Shown: positions 49,735 to 59,435, counted from the stretch's first letter. The stretch: DNA of 64,000 nucleotides from Pseudomonas sp. HOU2 (GCF_040729435.1 NZ_CP160398.1:4321001-4385000); one strand, 5' to 3'. Notes: generated from the letters alone by a model not told the origin. A program made the numbers and translations.

Positions 49735-50636
49735 TGCCTCTTGCCGAGATTCCTCTGTGTGTCTGGCGCAAACGCAGCCGGACGTTTGTCTTCCGCGGCC
49801 AGTCGATCCGCTACTGGACGGCGGGGCAGGGTGAGCCGCTGCTGCTGATCCACGGTTTTCCGACGGCCAGTTGGGATTGGCACTATCTATGGCAACCACT
49901 GGCCCAGCGTTATCGAGTGATCGCCTGTGACATGCTCGGTTTCGGGGATTCGGCCAAACCGTTGCATCACCGCTACAGCCTGCTGGAACAGGCCGACCTG
50001 CAACAGGCGCTGCTGGCGCATCTTCAGATCGAGCAAGCGGTGCATGTGCTGGCTCACGATTACGGTGACAGCGTTGCCCAGGAACTGCTCGCCCGGCATT
50101 ACGAAAACCGGATCGAGGTGGCCAGTTGTGTCTTTCTCAATGGCGGACTGTTCCCGGAAACCCATCGCCCGGTGCTGATGCAAAAGCTGTTGCTCAGCCC
50201 GCTGGGCTGGATGATCGGGCGGGCGTTCAGCCGTGACGCGTTGGTGAAAGGTTTCCGGCAGATCTTTGGTCCGCAGACCGGCCCCAGCGAAAGTGAGCTG
50301 GATGATTTCTGGAGTCTGATCGAGACCCATCGCGGCCCACGCATCCTGCACAAACTGATCAGCTACATCCCCGAGCGCCGTATGCAGCGCGACCGTTGGG
50401 TGGCGGCCATGCAGCGTGATGAAATCCCGCTGCGAGTGATCGATGGCGAAGTCGACCCGATCTCCGGTGTGCACATGGTCCAGCGTTATCGTGAGCTGAT
50501 TGCCGATGCCGACACTGTGTTGTTGCCGGGCATCGGCCATTACCCACAAATCGAAGCGCCGGTGCAGGTGCTCAAGCATTACCTGGCGTTTCGTCAGCGT
50601 CTGGAGTTGCCGCCGCGCAAGGTGGCGTGCTCCTGA
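49734..50636 (+). CDS. Alpha/beta hydrolase (epoxide hydrolase/MEST-like)
   Basis: A 300-residue alpha/beta hydrolase. The oxyanion HGFP motif is in LLIHGFPTASWDWHY. The nucleophile elbow reads AHDYGDSVAQELL, giving an Asp nucleophile as in epoxide hydrolases, haloalkane dehalogenases and the MEST group. The late His is in PGIGHYPQIEAP. Substrate is unknown. It is translationally coupled to the aldolase-like gene, and an SDR gene follows after a REP pair. Confidence 0.85.
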   Translation: MPLAEIPLCVWRKRSRTFVFRGQSIRYWTAGQGEPLLLIHGFPTASWDWHYLWQPLAQRYRVIACDMLGFGDSAKPLHHRYSLLEQADLQQALLAHLQIEQAVHVLAHDYGDSVAQELLARHYENRIEVASCVFLNGGLFPETHRPVLMQKLLLSPLGWMIGRAFSRDALVKGFRQIFGPQTGPSESELDDFWSLIETHRGPRILHKLISYIPERRMQRDRWVAAMQRDEIPLRVIDGEVDPISGVHMVQRYRELIADADTVLLPGIGHYPQIEAPVQVLKHYLAFRQRLELPPRKVACS

Positions 50637-50640
50637 AAGA

Positions 50641-50720
50641 TCAAAAGATCGCAGCCTGCGGCAGCTCCTGCACAAATTAATGTAGGAGCTGCCGAAGGTT
50701 GCGATCTTTTGATCTTTTGA
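50641..50720. repeat. REP pair, family A (outward orientation)
   Basis: Two REP copies separate the hydrolase from the SDR gene, with GATCTTTTGATCTTTTGAT after the right copy. Confidence 0.88.
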
Positions 50721-50845
50721 TTTTGCTGTTCATCATCCCCCAGCCTTATCGCCCACCATTCAGCCCCAGCCCTGTTCGTTGTGAGCGAAAGCCCCGTGCC
50801 TGACACTCGGGATTACTGTCCCTCAGGCCTGCTGGAGTTCCTGCG

Positions 50846-51757
50846 ATGAATGAGTCCGTACGTTTCGAAGACAAAGTCGTGATCGTCACCGGTGCCGGTG
50901 GTGGCCTGGGTCGGGCGCACGCGTTGCTGTTTGCCCGGCACGGCGCCAGGGTGCTGGTCAACGACCTCGGCGGCTCGACTCAGGGCGAAGGCGCCAACGC
51001 CTCCGCCGCCGACCGTGTGGTGGCGGAAATTCGCGAAGCCGGCGGCATCGCCGAGGCCAACCATGACTCGGTCACCGACGGCGATAAACTGGTACAGAAC
51101 GCCCTCGACGCCTTTGGCCGTGTCGACGTGGTGGTGAACAACGCGGGGATCCTGCGCGACAAGACCTTTCACAAGATGGACGACGCTGACTGGGATCTGG
51201 TCTATCGCGTCCACGTCGAGGGCGCCTACAAAGTGACCCGCGCCGCGTGGCCGCACCTGCGTGAGCAAAACTACGGCCGGGTGATCTTCACGGCATCGAC
51301 ATCGGGCATCTACGGCAACTTCGGCCAGTCCAACTACGGCATGGCCAAACTCGGCCTCTACGGCCTGACCCGTACCCTGGCCATCGAAGGTCGCAAGAAC
51401 AACATTCTGGTCAATGCCATCGCGCCTACCGGCGGCACGCGCATGACCGAAGGCCTGATCCCTCCGCAAGTGTTCGAACAGCTCAAACCGGAGCTGGTCA
51501 GCCCGTTGGTGGTGTACCTGGCCAGTGAACAGTGCCAGGAAACTTCCGGCCTGTTTGAAGTCGGTGGCGGCTGGATGGGCAAGGTGCGCTGGGAACGCAG
51601 CCTCGGCGCCGGGTTCGATCCACGCAGCGGTTTCTCCCCGGAAGATGTCGCGGCGCACTGGCAGCAGATATGCGATTTCGAAGGCGCGGCGCATCCGAAG
51701 GACAACATTGAAGCGCTGAAGGAAATGATGGCGAACTTGCAGAAGTATTCGCTGTGA
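50846..51757 (+). CDS. Short-chain dehydrogenase (type 2 multifunctional-enzyme-like)
   Basis: A 303-residue SDR. The cofactor motif TGAGGGLGRAHALL, the NNAGILRDKTFHKM segment and the active pair in SNYGMAKLGLYG (YxxxK) are intact. The sequence resembles the 3-hydroxyacyl-CoA dehydrogenase part of peroxisomal multifunctional enzyme type 2, suggesting an acyl-CoA or steroid-like hydroxy substrate, by inference only. GGAG at 50832-50835 precedes ATG 50846. Confidence 0.9.
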   Translation: MNESVRFEDKVVIVTGAGGGLGRAHALLFARHGARVLVNDLGGSTQGEGANASAADRVVAEIREAGGIAEANHDSVTDGDKLVQNALDAFGRVDVVVNNAGILRDKTFHKMDDADWDLVYRVHVEGAYKVTRAAWPHLREQNYGRVIFTASTSGIYGNFGQSNYGMAKLGLYGLTRTLAIEGRKNNILVNAIAPTGGTRMTEGLIPPQVFEQLKPELVSPLVVYLASEQCQETSGLFEVGGGWMGKVRWERSLGAGFDPRSGFSPEDVAAHWQQICDFEGAAHPKDNIEALKEMMANLQKYSL

Positions 51758-52357
51758 CGTGTGTCATGCCCGGCTAATGAGCAACCCGATCGGCAAAACC
51801 TTCGCCCATAAAAAAGGCCGCTGCAAACGCAGCGGCCAAGGTAAGACGTTGGATCAAGGAGCTACAAATCAACGTCAGTGAACACCGGGGCGATCAATCG
51901 AAGCATCGACTCATCTGAAATCGGTCAGCGCTGGCGCGAGTTACTCGGCAGCCAAAGCTGGGTGCTTTGCGGCGTGTGCCGTGAAAGCCCGCTCAGAATA
52001 AGCACTTGAGCCCAATGGAAAAATAGCGATTCCGGACATGCACTGTTACGGGGCGTGCAACAGTCTTGTTCGTGCCAGCGCACCCTGCTTGGACTTTGCA
52101 GAGCATTCGCAGTCTGAAATGTATCGTTTCTGTCTATTCTGGATGGCTGCGTTAGTTACTTTGTATGGGTCTTGTTGTGCAGTTTTGTTTGTAATCTTGT
52201 CACTTTTTATAAGTGGCTTCTTTATTTTGATTATTGTTTTGTAATCTATATTTGTTGAAATGAACTGGTGCTTCTTGTTTTTCAAAAATAAAACTATCTT
52301 TCGCTTTCGCAGTGATACGGGGTTCCGTTCATTGAACTTGAAAGATAGGACTTGAAT
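51758..52357. other. 600-base region between the SDR and toxin-like genes
   Basis: No well-supported gene. It holds a minus-strand-oriented terminator (51810-51837), an unexplained 200 bases above it, a doubtful hydrophobic micro-frame (52119-52244) and an AT-rich stretch (about 52190-52310) leading to the large accessory gene. Base composition drops sharply compared with the flanks. Confidence 0.8.
51810..51837 (-). terminator. Intrinsic terminator on the minus strand
   Basis: GGCCGCTGC (51816-51824) pairs perfectly with GCAGCGGCC (51829-51837) around AAAC. The T run (AAAAAA on the plus strand at 51810-51815) follows the hairpin only when read on the minus strand. No minus-strand gene lies upstream for 4 kb. 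Confidence 0.8.
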
Positions 52358-55300
52358 ATGGATAAGTTATACAAAAGCCTGATGCGAGGTTCTGAAGGTG
52401 CGGAAGTAACCTGGAGGGCCGAGTGGGTAAAGGCTGCCGCCGCGCAGGATGATTTGTTCGCTATTGTTGAGGCGATCCCGACAGTTCGGCAGATTGCTCG
52501 GCAGGCATTGCAGCAAGAACTTCAGCAACGGCGGAAGAATATCGATATCGATAATGTGTACATAAATGTCACCGATCAGTCATATGAGATAGAACGCCGT
52601 CCTTCGGGGAAACTGTCTGACGTATTGTTTCATTGTCTTGATAATAATGTGCTGCCAAACTATCTGGATGGCGGCGGGGACGGTGTTTTTCATCTGCCGG
52701 AGACCGTTGGCGAACAGATGAGAGTCAAGGGCTTCAGTATTTTCGAGGCTGAGGAAGCTATTACTTATACACTGCGAAATCTGGAAAGCAGTCTGCGTTC
52801 GGAGATGGGCAAGTATTGGGCAGCACCCGTAAAAGTCGCAACGACTGAAAATACCGGCCTGACAAATAAACAGGCTTTTCAGCAGGCATATAACGTTGTG
52901 CTGACAGCCGAGCTTTCTTTAAAAGCCATGGCGGGATTCCTGGATCATGGCATGGCGACGCGCTACTGCTACTTGTTGAACCTGGAAAACGGCGCCGGTG
53001 CTTATAACGTTGTGGTGAGTCCTGAACCCGACTATCGCACTTCGCTCCGGCCTGGGTTTGTGCTCGATAATGCGATGCGGGCGGATCCGGAAATGAAATT
53101 GCTCAATGAGCCCACCGGTTATGTCCTTCACACGCCAGGCAATGGTTTTGAATACTTCGCCAGGAACCTCGACTTGCCCGCGACGTTGCTGGCGCGTGTA
53201 TCGGCGTCCGGTAGCAAAATGGCTTTCCCCAAAGCCAGGCAGAGTGTGTCTGCGTATTGTGTCGATGTTTACTTGAAGGGGCAGCTCGATACGCTTGCAA
53301 GTCTGATGCGCGATCGCAAGGGCCAGACTCAAGCGTTCAGCCGGATATTGCAGGACAATCATGTGTTGTCGGTGATGCGTGCTGACATCGGTCGTCGATT
53401 CGATCAAGTGCAGGCAGAACTCAAGCGTACCGAATGGCCACACTGGCTGAAGAGCGGTGGAAACGCTCTTCAGCAGCGGTACGTCGAACTTGAGCACTCA
53501 ATGGAGAAATATCACTCTGCCTACCAGATGGTGTTCGACAGGCATTTCTCGTTTAAAGAATATGTCTTGCGTTGTTTTTCCGAGTGGGCGATGAGCGCGT
53601 TGGGTGAGCATCTGGATGCCGAGACGATAAAGGTGCGCAGCGTCCACAAGATGCAAGTGGGCGGCCGCACCCTCGAGCAGGTCGATAGTCGGACCCTGAC
53701 GGAATTCATCATCTTCGGTCTGCATGACGAGGGATATAAAGCCGAAATCAGCATCACCGGGCTGCCGTCCGGCAGCAGGCTATCCTCGGCAGCGCTTGAG
53801 CGATGGTTGAGCAATATCAACGTGCGCTCGCAGTTCGTATCCAGGCTTCCCGTTGATCCATCGCCTGAGTTTGCACAGGCGTATCGTGACCACTTGCACA
53901 GCAACATGGAATTCGCGCTTTTCGTTGCGCGTCATTCGGAGGTCTTCAGTGAAACTGAAGCGAAGGTCATTGAAAGGGCGTTGGCAGGTGACCCGTCGGT
54001 GTCCATCCGCGGATTGCAACTGAGCCTGCAGATTCCAGGGCCAACCTTGAAAGGTGTGATGATTTTTCAGGCACGGGAGACTCGAAACCATCTTGTTTAT
54101 CTGAAAACACCTGCAGGCAAGTCTGTTTTCATGACGTTTGCGGATGCATTCGCTCTGAACAAATGGTTTGAATCGGCCATGACCGCTGATCGCCAATACG
54201 CGGCGTCATTGATTCATCCGGACTATTTGCACGATGCCGGATCGTTGCGCGGTGCCAGCCGTCACTCAACCCATTATCTGTACAAGCTGGATACCCGATA
54301 CCCGGACCTTTTCCCCAATGGCACAGCGCCGTTGCTCAATAACGTCACTGTCGCTTATCAGTCTGAACTGGCGTTACACAAGACCATTGCGCCTGCGCCT
54401 TACCGCTTCCTCGGGATTGAGCCGCTCAAACGTTACGCTCGATTGAATACCGAACTGAAAGCACTCTCCACCGTAGAAACAAGGGACAATGCGTTCCCTT
54501 CTTTTGAACGCTTTACCCGCGATGCGGTAAAGCAGAACCTTGAAAATCTGCTGCGTTCGCGAGGACGAAGTGTCGAGATCGATCCGGATCAGATTATTGT
54601 CCAGACTGACGATTTTCAGAAAAGCGTAACGGATCTGCTCATCGAAGGGCTGTCGTTTGAAGCTGCCAATCCGGCGTATCCAGGCAAGTATGACCCGAGG
54701 TATTTTTTGACGGGCGGCCATCCGGCAGTCGATCAGCTGGATATTCGCGATCTGTCCTCGTTATCGAAAACATTCCGTCCTGGCGACAGGTATACGAAAA
54801 TGTTGAATACCGACTATCTGGACCGGGAGCATCCTGACTACGCCTTCAAGCGCGCCGTTCACGCGAAAAAAGTTCGCTGTCAGATGCATTACGATCTGCT
54901 CTCCAACTACATCGGTGGCAGGTTTGGGTCTGACATTTTTTTAGGGCTGCAACGGGTTGTCGGGAGTTTGATGGAGGATCTCTCTCACTCTCCGATCTCC
55001 CATTCTCCCGCGGAAGGTGATGAGGGTCTTTACGAATTCAATATCGGGAAAATAGGCTTGACCAAGGAGGGGGATCGTACGGTTGCGGGTGTCTATATCC
55101 TGCGGATGAACATTCTCGGCCAGTTCAACGACTGGTTATATACGCCCGATGCGCCGGATGGCGTTGCCTACCGACCTATCAACGATTTCATTCCCTCCAT
55201 TCGGTTCCGCTATGGACCGATGCGCGATTATTACTTTGACCGGGTTGCGATCATCGATCAAAAAGTAATCAATGACTATTTTGACGATCTTGTCGCAACC

Positions 55301-55840
55301 GTGAATACCCGGCCTCCGGTCAAGACGCAAGAACGCGCCAAATTGAACAACCTCTTCACGTTCCATGATCGGAGAGTGCGTCGCGCATTGAGCGATATCG
55401 ACGAGCGAACCACCAGCTTGAAGGAGATTATCGCCGGACTGATTTACGATGGCCTGATCAAGGCGACGAGTGTCATCAGTCTCGCCGTGCCGCCAATCGG
55501 CACTCTGCTCATCGCGGTGCAGATGATGAAAAGTGTTTACGACGGATCTCAGGCGCAACATCGAGGTGACTACTCCGCGGCCCTGGGACACGGCGCAGAG
55601 GCGCTGATCGGACTGTTTACGCTCGGCCAGGCGGCCACAGCCGGTGCGAGCGCAGAGGTGATCAAGCAGGTGACCAACGTACAAAGATCGTTTCTGGATC
55701 TGGTCGATGACGCACGGTCGGCAGCACAATTCGTCGCCGAGGCGGCGGGTCATAAAACTGTAGACCAACAGTTGATCGATTTCATCACTGGGTTGATGAA
55801 AGATCGGGTAATGGGCATCAGCCAGACCATCGTGCGCTGA
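52358..55840 (+). CDS. Large toxin-like protein (dermonecrotic-toxin/DUF6543-like), accessory
   Basis: A 1160-residue protein with no signal peptide. The pattern resembles the large dermonecrotic-toxin-like (DUF6543) proteins scattered in Pseudomonas, as recalled, though it is shorter. Three related modules are visible near residues 61, 419 and 739, each with a (I/L)D-acid-x-(V/I)-x-V strand followed by a T/S-L-x-(D/E)-(V/F/L)-(I/L) helix. Two hydrophobic segments lie near 1035-1053 and 1078-1098, with only ~60 residues after them, so a separate C-terminal toxic domain is absent. AGGA at 52347-52350 precedes ATG 52358. Codon use is less GC-biased than the neighbours, suggesting acquisition. 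Confidence 0.7.
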   Translation: MDKLYKSLMRGSEGAEVTWRAEWVKAAAAQDDLFAIVEAIPTVRQIARQALQQELQQRRKNIDIDNVYINVTDQSYEIERRPSGKLSDVLFHCLDNNVLPNYLDGGGDGVFHLPETVGEQMRVKGFSIFEAEEAITYTLRNLESSLRSEMGKYWAAPVKVATTENTGLTNKQAFQQAYNVVLTAELSLKAMAGFLDHGMATRYCYLLNLENGAGAYNVVVSPEPDYRTSLRPGFVLDNAMRADPEMKLLNEPTGYVLHTPGNGFEYFARNLDLPATLLARVSASGSKMAFPKARQSVSAYCVDVYLKGQLDTLASLMRDRKGQTQAFSRILQDNHVLSVMRADIGRRFDQVQAELKRTEWPHWLKSGGNALQQRYVELEHSMEKYHSAYQMVFDRHFSFKEYVLRCFSEWAMSALGEHLDAETIKVRSVHKMQVGGRTLEQVDSRTLTEFIIFGLHDEGYKAEISITGLPSGSRLSSAALERWLSNINVRSQFVSRLPVDPSPEFAQAYRDHLHSNMEFALFVARHSEVFSETEAKVIERALAGDPSVSIRGLQLSLQIPGPTLKGVMIFQARETRNHLVYLKTPAGKSVFMTFADAFALNKWFESAMTADRQYAASLIHPDYLHDAGSLRGASRHSTHYLYKLDTRYPDLFPNGTAPLLNNVTVAYQSELALHKTIAPAPYRFLGIEPLKRYARLNTELKALSTVETRDNAFPSFERFTRDAVKQNLENLLRSRGRSVEIDPDQIIVQTDDFQKSVTDLLIEGLSFEAANPAYPGKYDPRYFLTGGHPAVDQLDIRDLSSLSKTFRPGDRYTKMLNTDYLDREHPDYAFKRAVHAKKVRCQMHYDLLSNYIGGRFGSDIFLGLQRVVGSLMEDLSHSPISHSPAEGDEGLYEFNIGKIGLTKEGDRTVAGVYILRMNILGQFNDWLYTPDAPDGVAYRPINDFIPSIRFRYGPMRDYYFDRVAIIDQKVINDYFDDLVATVNTRPPVKTQERAKLNNLFTFHDRRVRRALSDIDERTTSLKEIIAGLIYDGLIKATSVISLAVPPIGTLLIAVQMMKSVYDGSQAQHRGDYSAALGHGAEALIGLFTLGQAATAGASAEVIKQVTNVQRSFLDLVDDARSAAQFVAEAAGHKTVDQQLIDFITGLMKDRVMGISQTIVR

Positions 55841-55871
55841 TCGCCAGGTTGGCGCATGGGGATCGCTTGAC

Positions 55872-56657
55872 TCAATCGGCTTGCTCATACCCCATGCGCC
55901 AGCTCACGGCCCGCGACGCAGCCAGTAACCGCTGCGCCGCCGGGCCGTTTTCGTCGGCGTGGAACAGCGAGGTCGGACCGACGATGGTCAGCACCGCGGC
56001 GATCTGCCCGACAGCGTTGAACACCGGCGCCGACAAGGCATCGACCCCAGGCATCAACAAACCGTGCACATGATGCAGACCGCGCGCGCGGATCTGCTCG
56101 CACAAACTGCTGTAGGCATTTTGATCGGCCAGTGGATGGCCGGCGACGGCAATTTCCTGCTCGCGTAACTCATCGGTCTCCCGATGCGGCAGAAAGGCAC
56201 TGAACACCAGCCCGGTGGACGAACTGAGCAGCGGCAACACTGAACCCAATTGGGTCACCACCGTCACCGCGCGCACTGCCGGCTCGATGTGCACCACGGT
56301 CGCGCCCTGATTGCCCCACACTGCCAGAAAGCAGGTTTCATTCAGTTCGTCGCGCAGCTCGGACAGGGGCAGGGCGGCGACTTTCAGCACGTCCATACTG
56401 TTCAGGGCTGCCAGGCCCACGCGCAACGCTTCGCGGCCGAGACCGTAGTGGTTGGTGGCGGCGTTCTGTTCGGCAAAACCGCTGGCGATCAGTGCCTGAA
56501 GATAACGGTGCACCTTGCTCGCCGGCATCTGCACATGCTCGGCCAGACGCGACAGTGAGGTGGAGGGCGACAACTCGGCCAATGCCTTGAGGATGTCGGT
56601 GCCGACCTCGGCGGAGCGGACTTTCTGTTTGCCGTTGCTGTCGCTGGTTTTTTCCAT
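55872..56657 (-). CDS. hmgR: IclR-family repressor of homogentisate catabolism HmgR
   Basis: A 261-residue IclR regulator with an N-terminal winged helix (TSLSRLAEHVQMPASKVHRYL) here seen as LSRLAEHVQMPASKVHRYL, and a GAF-like effector domain. It is divergent from hmgA-fahA-maiA, matching HmgR of P. putida, which represses hmgABC and responds to homogentisate. A palindromic site lies between the two genes. Start is ATG 56657. Assignment rests on position plus family. Confidence 0.88.
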   Translation of the reverse strand: MEKTSDSNGKQKVRSAEVGTDILKALAELSPSTSLSRLAEHVQMPASKVHRYLQALIASGFAEQNAATNHYGLGREALRVGLAALNSMDVLKVAALPLSELRDELNETCFLAVWGNQGATVVHIEPAVRAVTVVTQLGSVLPLLSSSTGLVFSAFLPHRETDELREQEIAVAGHPLADQNAYSSLCEQIRARGLHHVHGLLMPGVDALSAPVFNAVGQIAAVLTIVGPTSLFHADENGPAAQRLLAASRAVSWRMGYEQAD

Positions 56658-56719
56658 GGTGCGGCCGGGATCCGAAAACGAATGGGCGTCTTTATAGCTT
56701 GACGCTGGATAGCGAGCAA

Positions 56720-56745
56720 ATTACGTTATGCGTAATCGAATTACG
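56720..56745. promoter_or_regulatory. Candidate HmgR operator
   Basis: ATTACG-TTATG-CGTAAT (56720-56736) is a perfect 17-base palindrome, and CGTAAT-CGA-ATTACG (56731-56745) forms a second overlapping dyad. It lies in the hmgR/hmgA divergent region. HmgR of P. putida is reported, from memory, to bind a 17-base palindrome. Confidence 0.7.
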
Positions 56746-56822
56746 ATAATAACAACCCCGGCGTGCGCAAACCTCTGAGCCAGAGCGATGGGCCACTGCC
56801 GACTCCCTGTTCAGGAGGCTCC

Positions 56823-58127
56823 ATGAACCTCGATTCAAACGCGTCGGAGCTGGCGTACCAGTCCGGTTTCGGCAACGAATTCAGCAGTGAAGCGTTGCCC
56901 GGCGCCTTGCCCATCGGCCAGAACTCCCCGCAGAAAGCCCCCTACGGCCTCTACACCGAATTGCTCTCCGGCACTGCGTTCACCATGACCCGCAGTGAAG
57001 CCCGGCGCACCTGGATGTACCGGATTCAGCCGTCGGCCAATCACCCGGCGTTCGTCAAACTCGAGCGGCAACTGGCCGGCGGTCCACTGGGTGAAGTAAC
57101 CCCCAATCGCCTGCGCTGGAACCCGCTGCAGATCCCGGCCGAGCCAACCGACTTCATCGATGGCCTGGTCGGTATGGTCGCCAACTCGGCGGCGGAAAAG
57201 CCTGCGGGCATCAGCATCTACAACTACACCGCCAACCGTTCGATGGAGCGGGTGTTCTACAACGCCGACGGTGAACTGCTGCTGGTGCCGCAACTGGGGC
57301 GGCTGCGCATTGCCACCGAACTGGGTGTGCTGGACGTCGCGCCGCTGGAGATTGCCGTGCTGCCGCGTGGCCTGAAATTCCGCGTCGAGCTGCTTGATCC
57401 GCAGGCGCGCGGTTACGTCGCCGAGAACCACGGCGCGCCACTGCGCCTGCCCGATCTGGGGCCGATCGGCAGCAACGGTCTGGCCAATCCACGGGACTTC
57501 CTCGCGCCGGTCGCCGCTTATGAAAACCTGCAGCAGCCGACGACGCTGGTGCAGAAGTTCCTCGGCCAGTTGTGGGGCACCGAGCTCGATCATTCGCCGC
57601 TGAACGTGGTCGCCTGGCACGGCAACAACGTGCCGTACAAATATGATCTGCGCCGTTTCAACACCATCGGCACCGTGAGTTTCGATCACCCGGATCCGTC
57701 GATCTTCACCGTGCTGACGTCGCCGACCAGCGTGCACGGTCTGGCCAACCTCGACTTCGTGATCTTCCCGCCACGCTGGATGGTCGCCGAGAACACCTTC
57801 CGTCCACCGTGGTTCCACCGCAACCTGATGAACGAATTCATGGGCCTGATCCACGGTGAGTACGACGCCAAGGCTGAAGGCTTCGTGCCCGGCGGTGCCT
57901 CGCTGCACAGCTGCATGAGCGCCCACGGCCCGGATGGCGAGACCTGCACCAAAGCGATCAACGCCGACCTCAAGCCAGCGAAGATCGATAACACCATGGC
58001 CTTCATGTTCGAGACCAGTCAGGTGCTGCGCCCAAGCCGCTTCGCCCTCGACTGCCCGCAACTGCAATCCACTTACGACGCCTGCTGGGCCACGCTGCCC
58101 GCCACGTTCGACCCGACCCGGAGATAA
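56823..58127 (+). CDS. hmgA: Homogentisate 1,2-dioxygenase HmgA
   Basis: HmgA, 434 residues, opens the ring of homogentisate to maleylacetoacetate in tyrosine/phenylalanine breakdown using Fe(II). The iron-binding region [20 protein letters not shown] carries the His and Glu ligands. The N-terminal [19 protein letters not shown] block is typical. AGGAGG lies before ATG 56823; the frame extends to 56763 without similarity. It starts the hmgA-fahA-maiA operon. Confidence 0.98.
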   Translation: MNLDSNASELAYQSGFGNEFSSEALPGALPIGQNSPQKAPYGLYTELLSGTAFTMTRSEARRTWMYRIQPSANHPAFVKLERQLAGGPLGEVTPNRLRWNPLQIPAEPTDFIDGLVGMVANSAAEKPAGISIYNYTANRSMERVFYNADGELLLVPQLGRLRIATELGVLDVAPLEIAVLPRGLKFRVELLDPQARGYVAENHGAPLRLPDLGPIGSNGLANPRDFLAPVAAYENLQQPTTLVQKFLGQLWGTELDHSPLNVVAWHGNNVPYKYDLRRFNTIGTVSFDHPDPSIFTVLTSPTSVHGLANLDFVIFPPRWMVAENTFRPPWFHRNLMNEFMGLIHGEYDAKAEGFVPGGASLHSCMSAHGPDGETCTKAINADLKPAKIDNTMAFMFETSQVLRPSRFALDCPQLQSTYDACWATLPATFDPTRR

Positions 58128-58130
58128 CCC

Positions 58131-59435
58131 ATGACTCAGACTTCCATCACCCGCAGCTGGGTTGCTTCGGCCAACGGCCACGCGGACTTCCCGTTGCAGA
58201 ACCTGCCGCTCGGTGTGTTCAGCACTGGCGGCTCGGCGCCGCGCGCGGGCGTGGCGATCGGTGAACATATTTTCGATTTGCAGGTGGCGCTTGAAGCCGG
58301 CCTGTTCGACGGCCCGGCACGCAGCGCGGTCGAAGCCATGCACGGCGGCCTGCTGAATGCCTTCTTCGACCTCGGTCGCGAAGCCCGCGTAGCCTTGCGC
58401 AGCCGTTTGCTGGAATTGTTCAGCGAGGGCAGCAGCCACCGCGGCGCCATCGAAGCCCAGGGCGTGAAACTGCTGCCACTGGCGGCCGATTGTCAGATGC
58501 ACCTGCCGGCGCGCATCAGCGATTACACCGACTTCTACGTCGGCATCGATCACGCGCAGAACGTCGGCAAACTGTTCCGCCCGGACAACCCGCTGCTGCC
58601 GAACTACAAACACGTGCCGATCGGTTACCACGGTCGCGCCTCCACGGTGCGCGCCTCCGGCACCGACGTGCGCCGCCCGAAAGGCCAGACCCTGCCGGCC
58701 GGTGCGAATGAACCGGCCTTCGGCCCTTGCGCCCGACTGGACTACGAACTGGAACTGGGCATCTGGATCGGTCAGGGCAACGACATGGGCGAGCCGATTG
58801 CCATCGGTGATGCTGCCGAACACATCGCCGGTTTCTGTCTGCTCAACGACTGGTCGGCCCGCGATATCCAGGCCTGGGAATACCAGCCGCTGGGGCCGTT
58901 CCTGTCCAAGAGTTTTATCACCAGCGTCTCGCCATGGGTTGTCACTGCTGAAGCGCTGGAGCCGTTCCGCACCGCGCAACCGGCGCGCCCGGAGGGTGAT
59001 CCGCAGCCGCTGCCTTATCTGTTCGACAAGCGCGATCAGGACGGCGGCGCTTTCGACATCGAGCTGGAAGTGCTGCTGCTCACCGCAGCCATGCGTGAAC
59101 AGAATCTGCCGGCCCATCGCCTGACCCTGAGCAACACCCGCTACATGTACTGGACCGTCGCGCAAATGGTCGCGCACCACAGCGTCAACGGTTGCCAGTT
59201 GCAGGCCGGTGACCTGTTCGGTTCGGGCACCTTGTCCGGTCCGGAAAACGGTCAGTTCGGCAGCCTGCTGGAAATCACCGAGGGCGGTAAAAAGCCGATC
59301 GAACTGGCCTCCGGCGAAGTGCGCAAATTCCTCGAAGACGGCGACGAAATCATCCTGCGCGCGCGTTGCGCCCGTGACGGTTTTGCCTCGATCGGCTTCG
59401 GCGAATGCCGCGGCAAAGTGCTGGCGGCGCGCTGA
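58131..59435 (+). CDS. fahA: Fumarylacetoacetase FahA (HmgB)
   Basis: Fumarylacetoacetate hydrolase, 434 residues, cleaves fumarylacetoacetate to fumarate and acetoacetate. The metal and catalytic segments YTDFYVGIDHAQNVGKLFRP, and PIGYHGRASTV, are intact, as is LDYELELGIWIG. It starts 3 bases after the hmgA stop and 12 bases before maiA, so the three genes form one transcript. Confidence 0.97.
   Translation: MTQTSITRSWVASANGHADFPLQNLPLGVFSTGGSAPRAGVAIGEHIFDLQVALEAGLFDGPARSAVEAMHGGLLNAFFDLGREARVALRSRLLELFSEGSSHRGAIEAQGVKLLPLAADCQMHLPARISDYTDFYVGIDHAQNVGKLFRPDNPLLPNYKHVPIGYHGRASTVRASGTDVRRPKGQTLPAGANEPAFGPCARLDYELELGIWIGQGNDMGEPIAIGDAAEHIAGFCLLNDWSARDIQAWEYQPLGPFLSKSFITSVSPWVVTAEALEPFRTAQPARPEGDPQPLPYLFDKRDQDGGAFDIELEVLLLTAAMREQNLPAHRLTLSNTRYMYWTVAQMVAHHSVNGCQLQAGDLFGSGTLSGPENGQFGSLLEITEGGKKPIELASGEVRKFLEDGDEIILRARCARDGFASIGFGECRGKVLAAR

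Noticed and set aside
56835..59180. 781-codon minus-strand open frame opposite hmgA-fahA
   Set aside because: Antisense shadow of two well-identified enzymes; its composition (His/Arg/Gln-rich) is typical of shadows.
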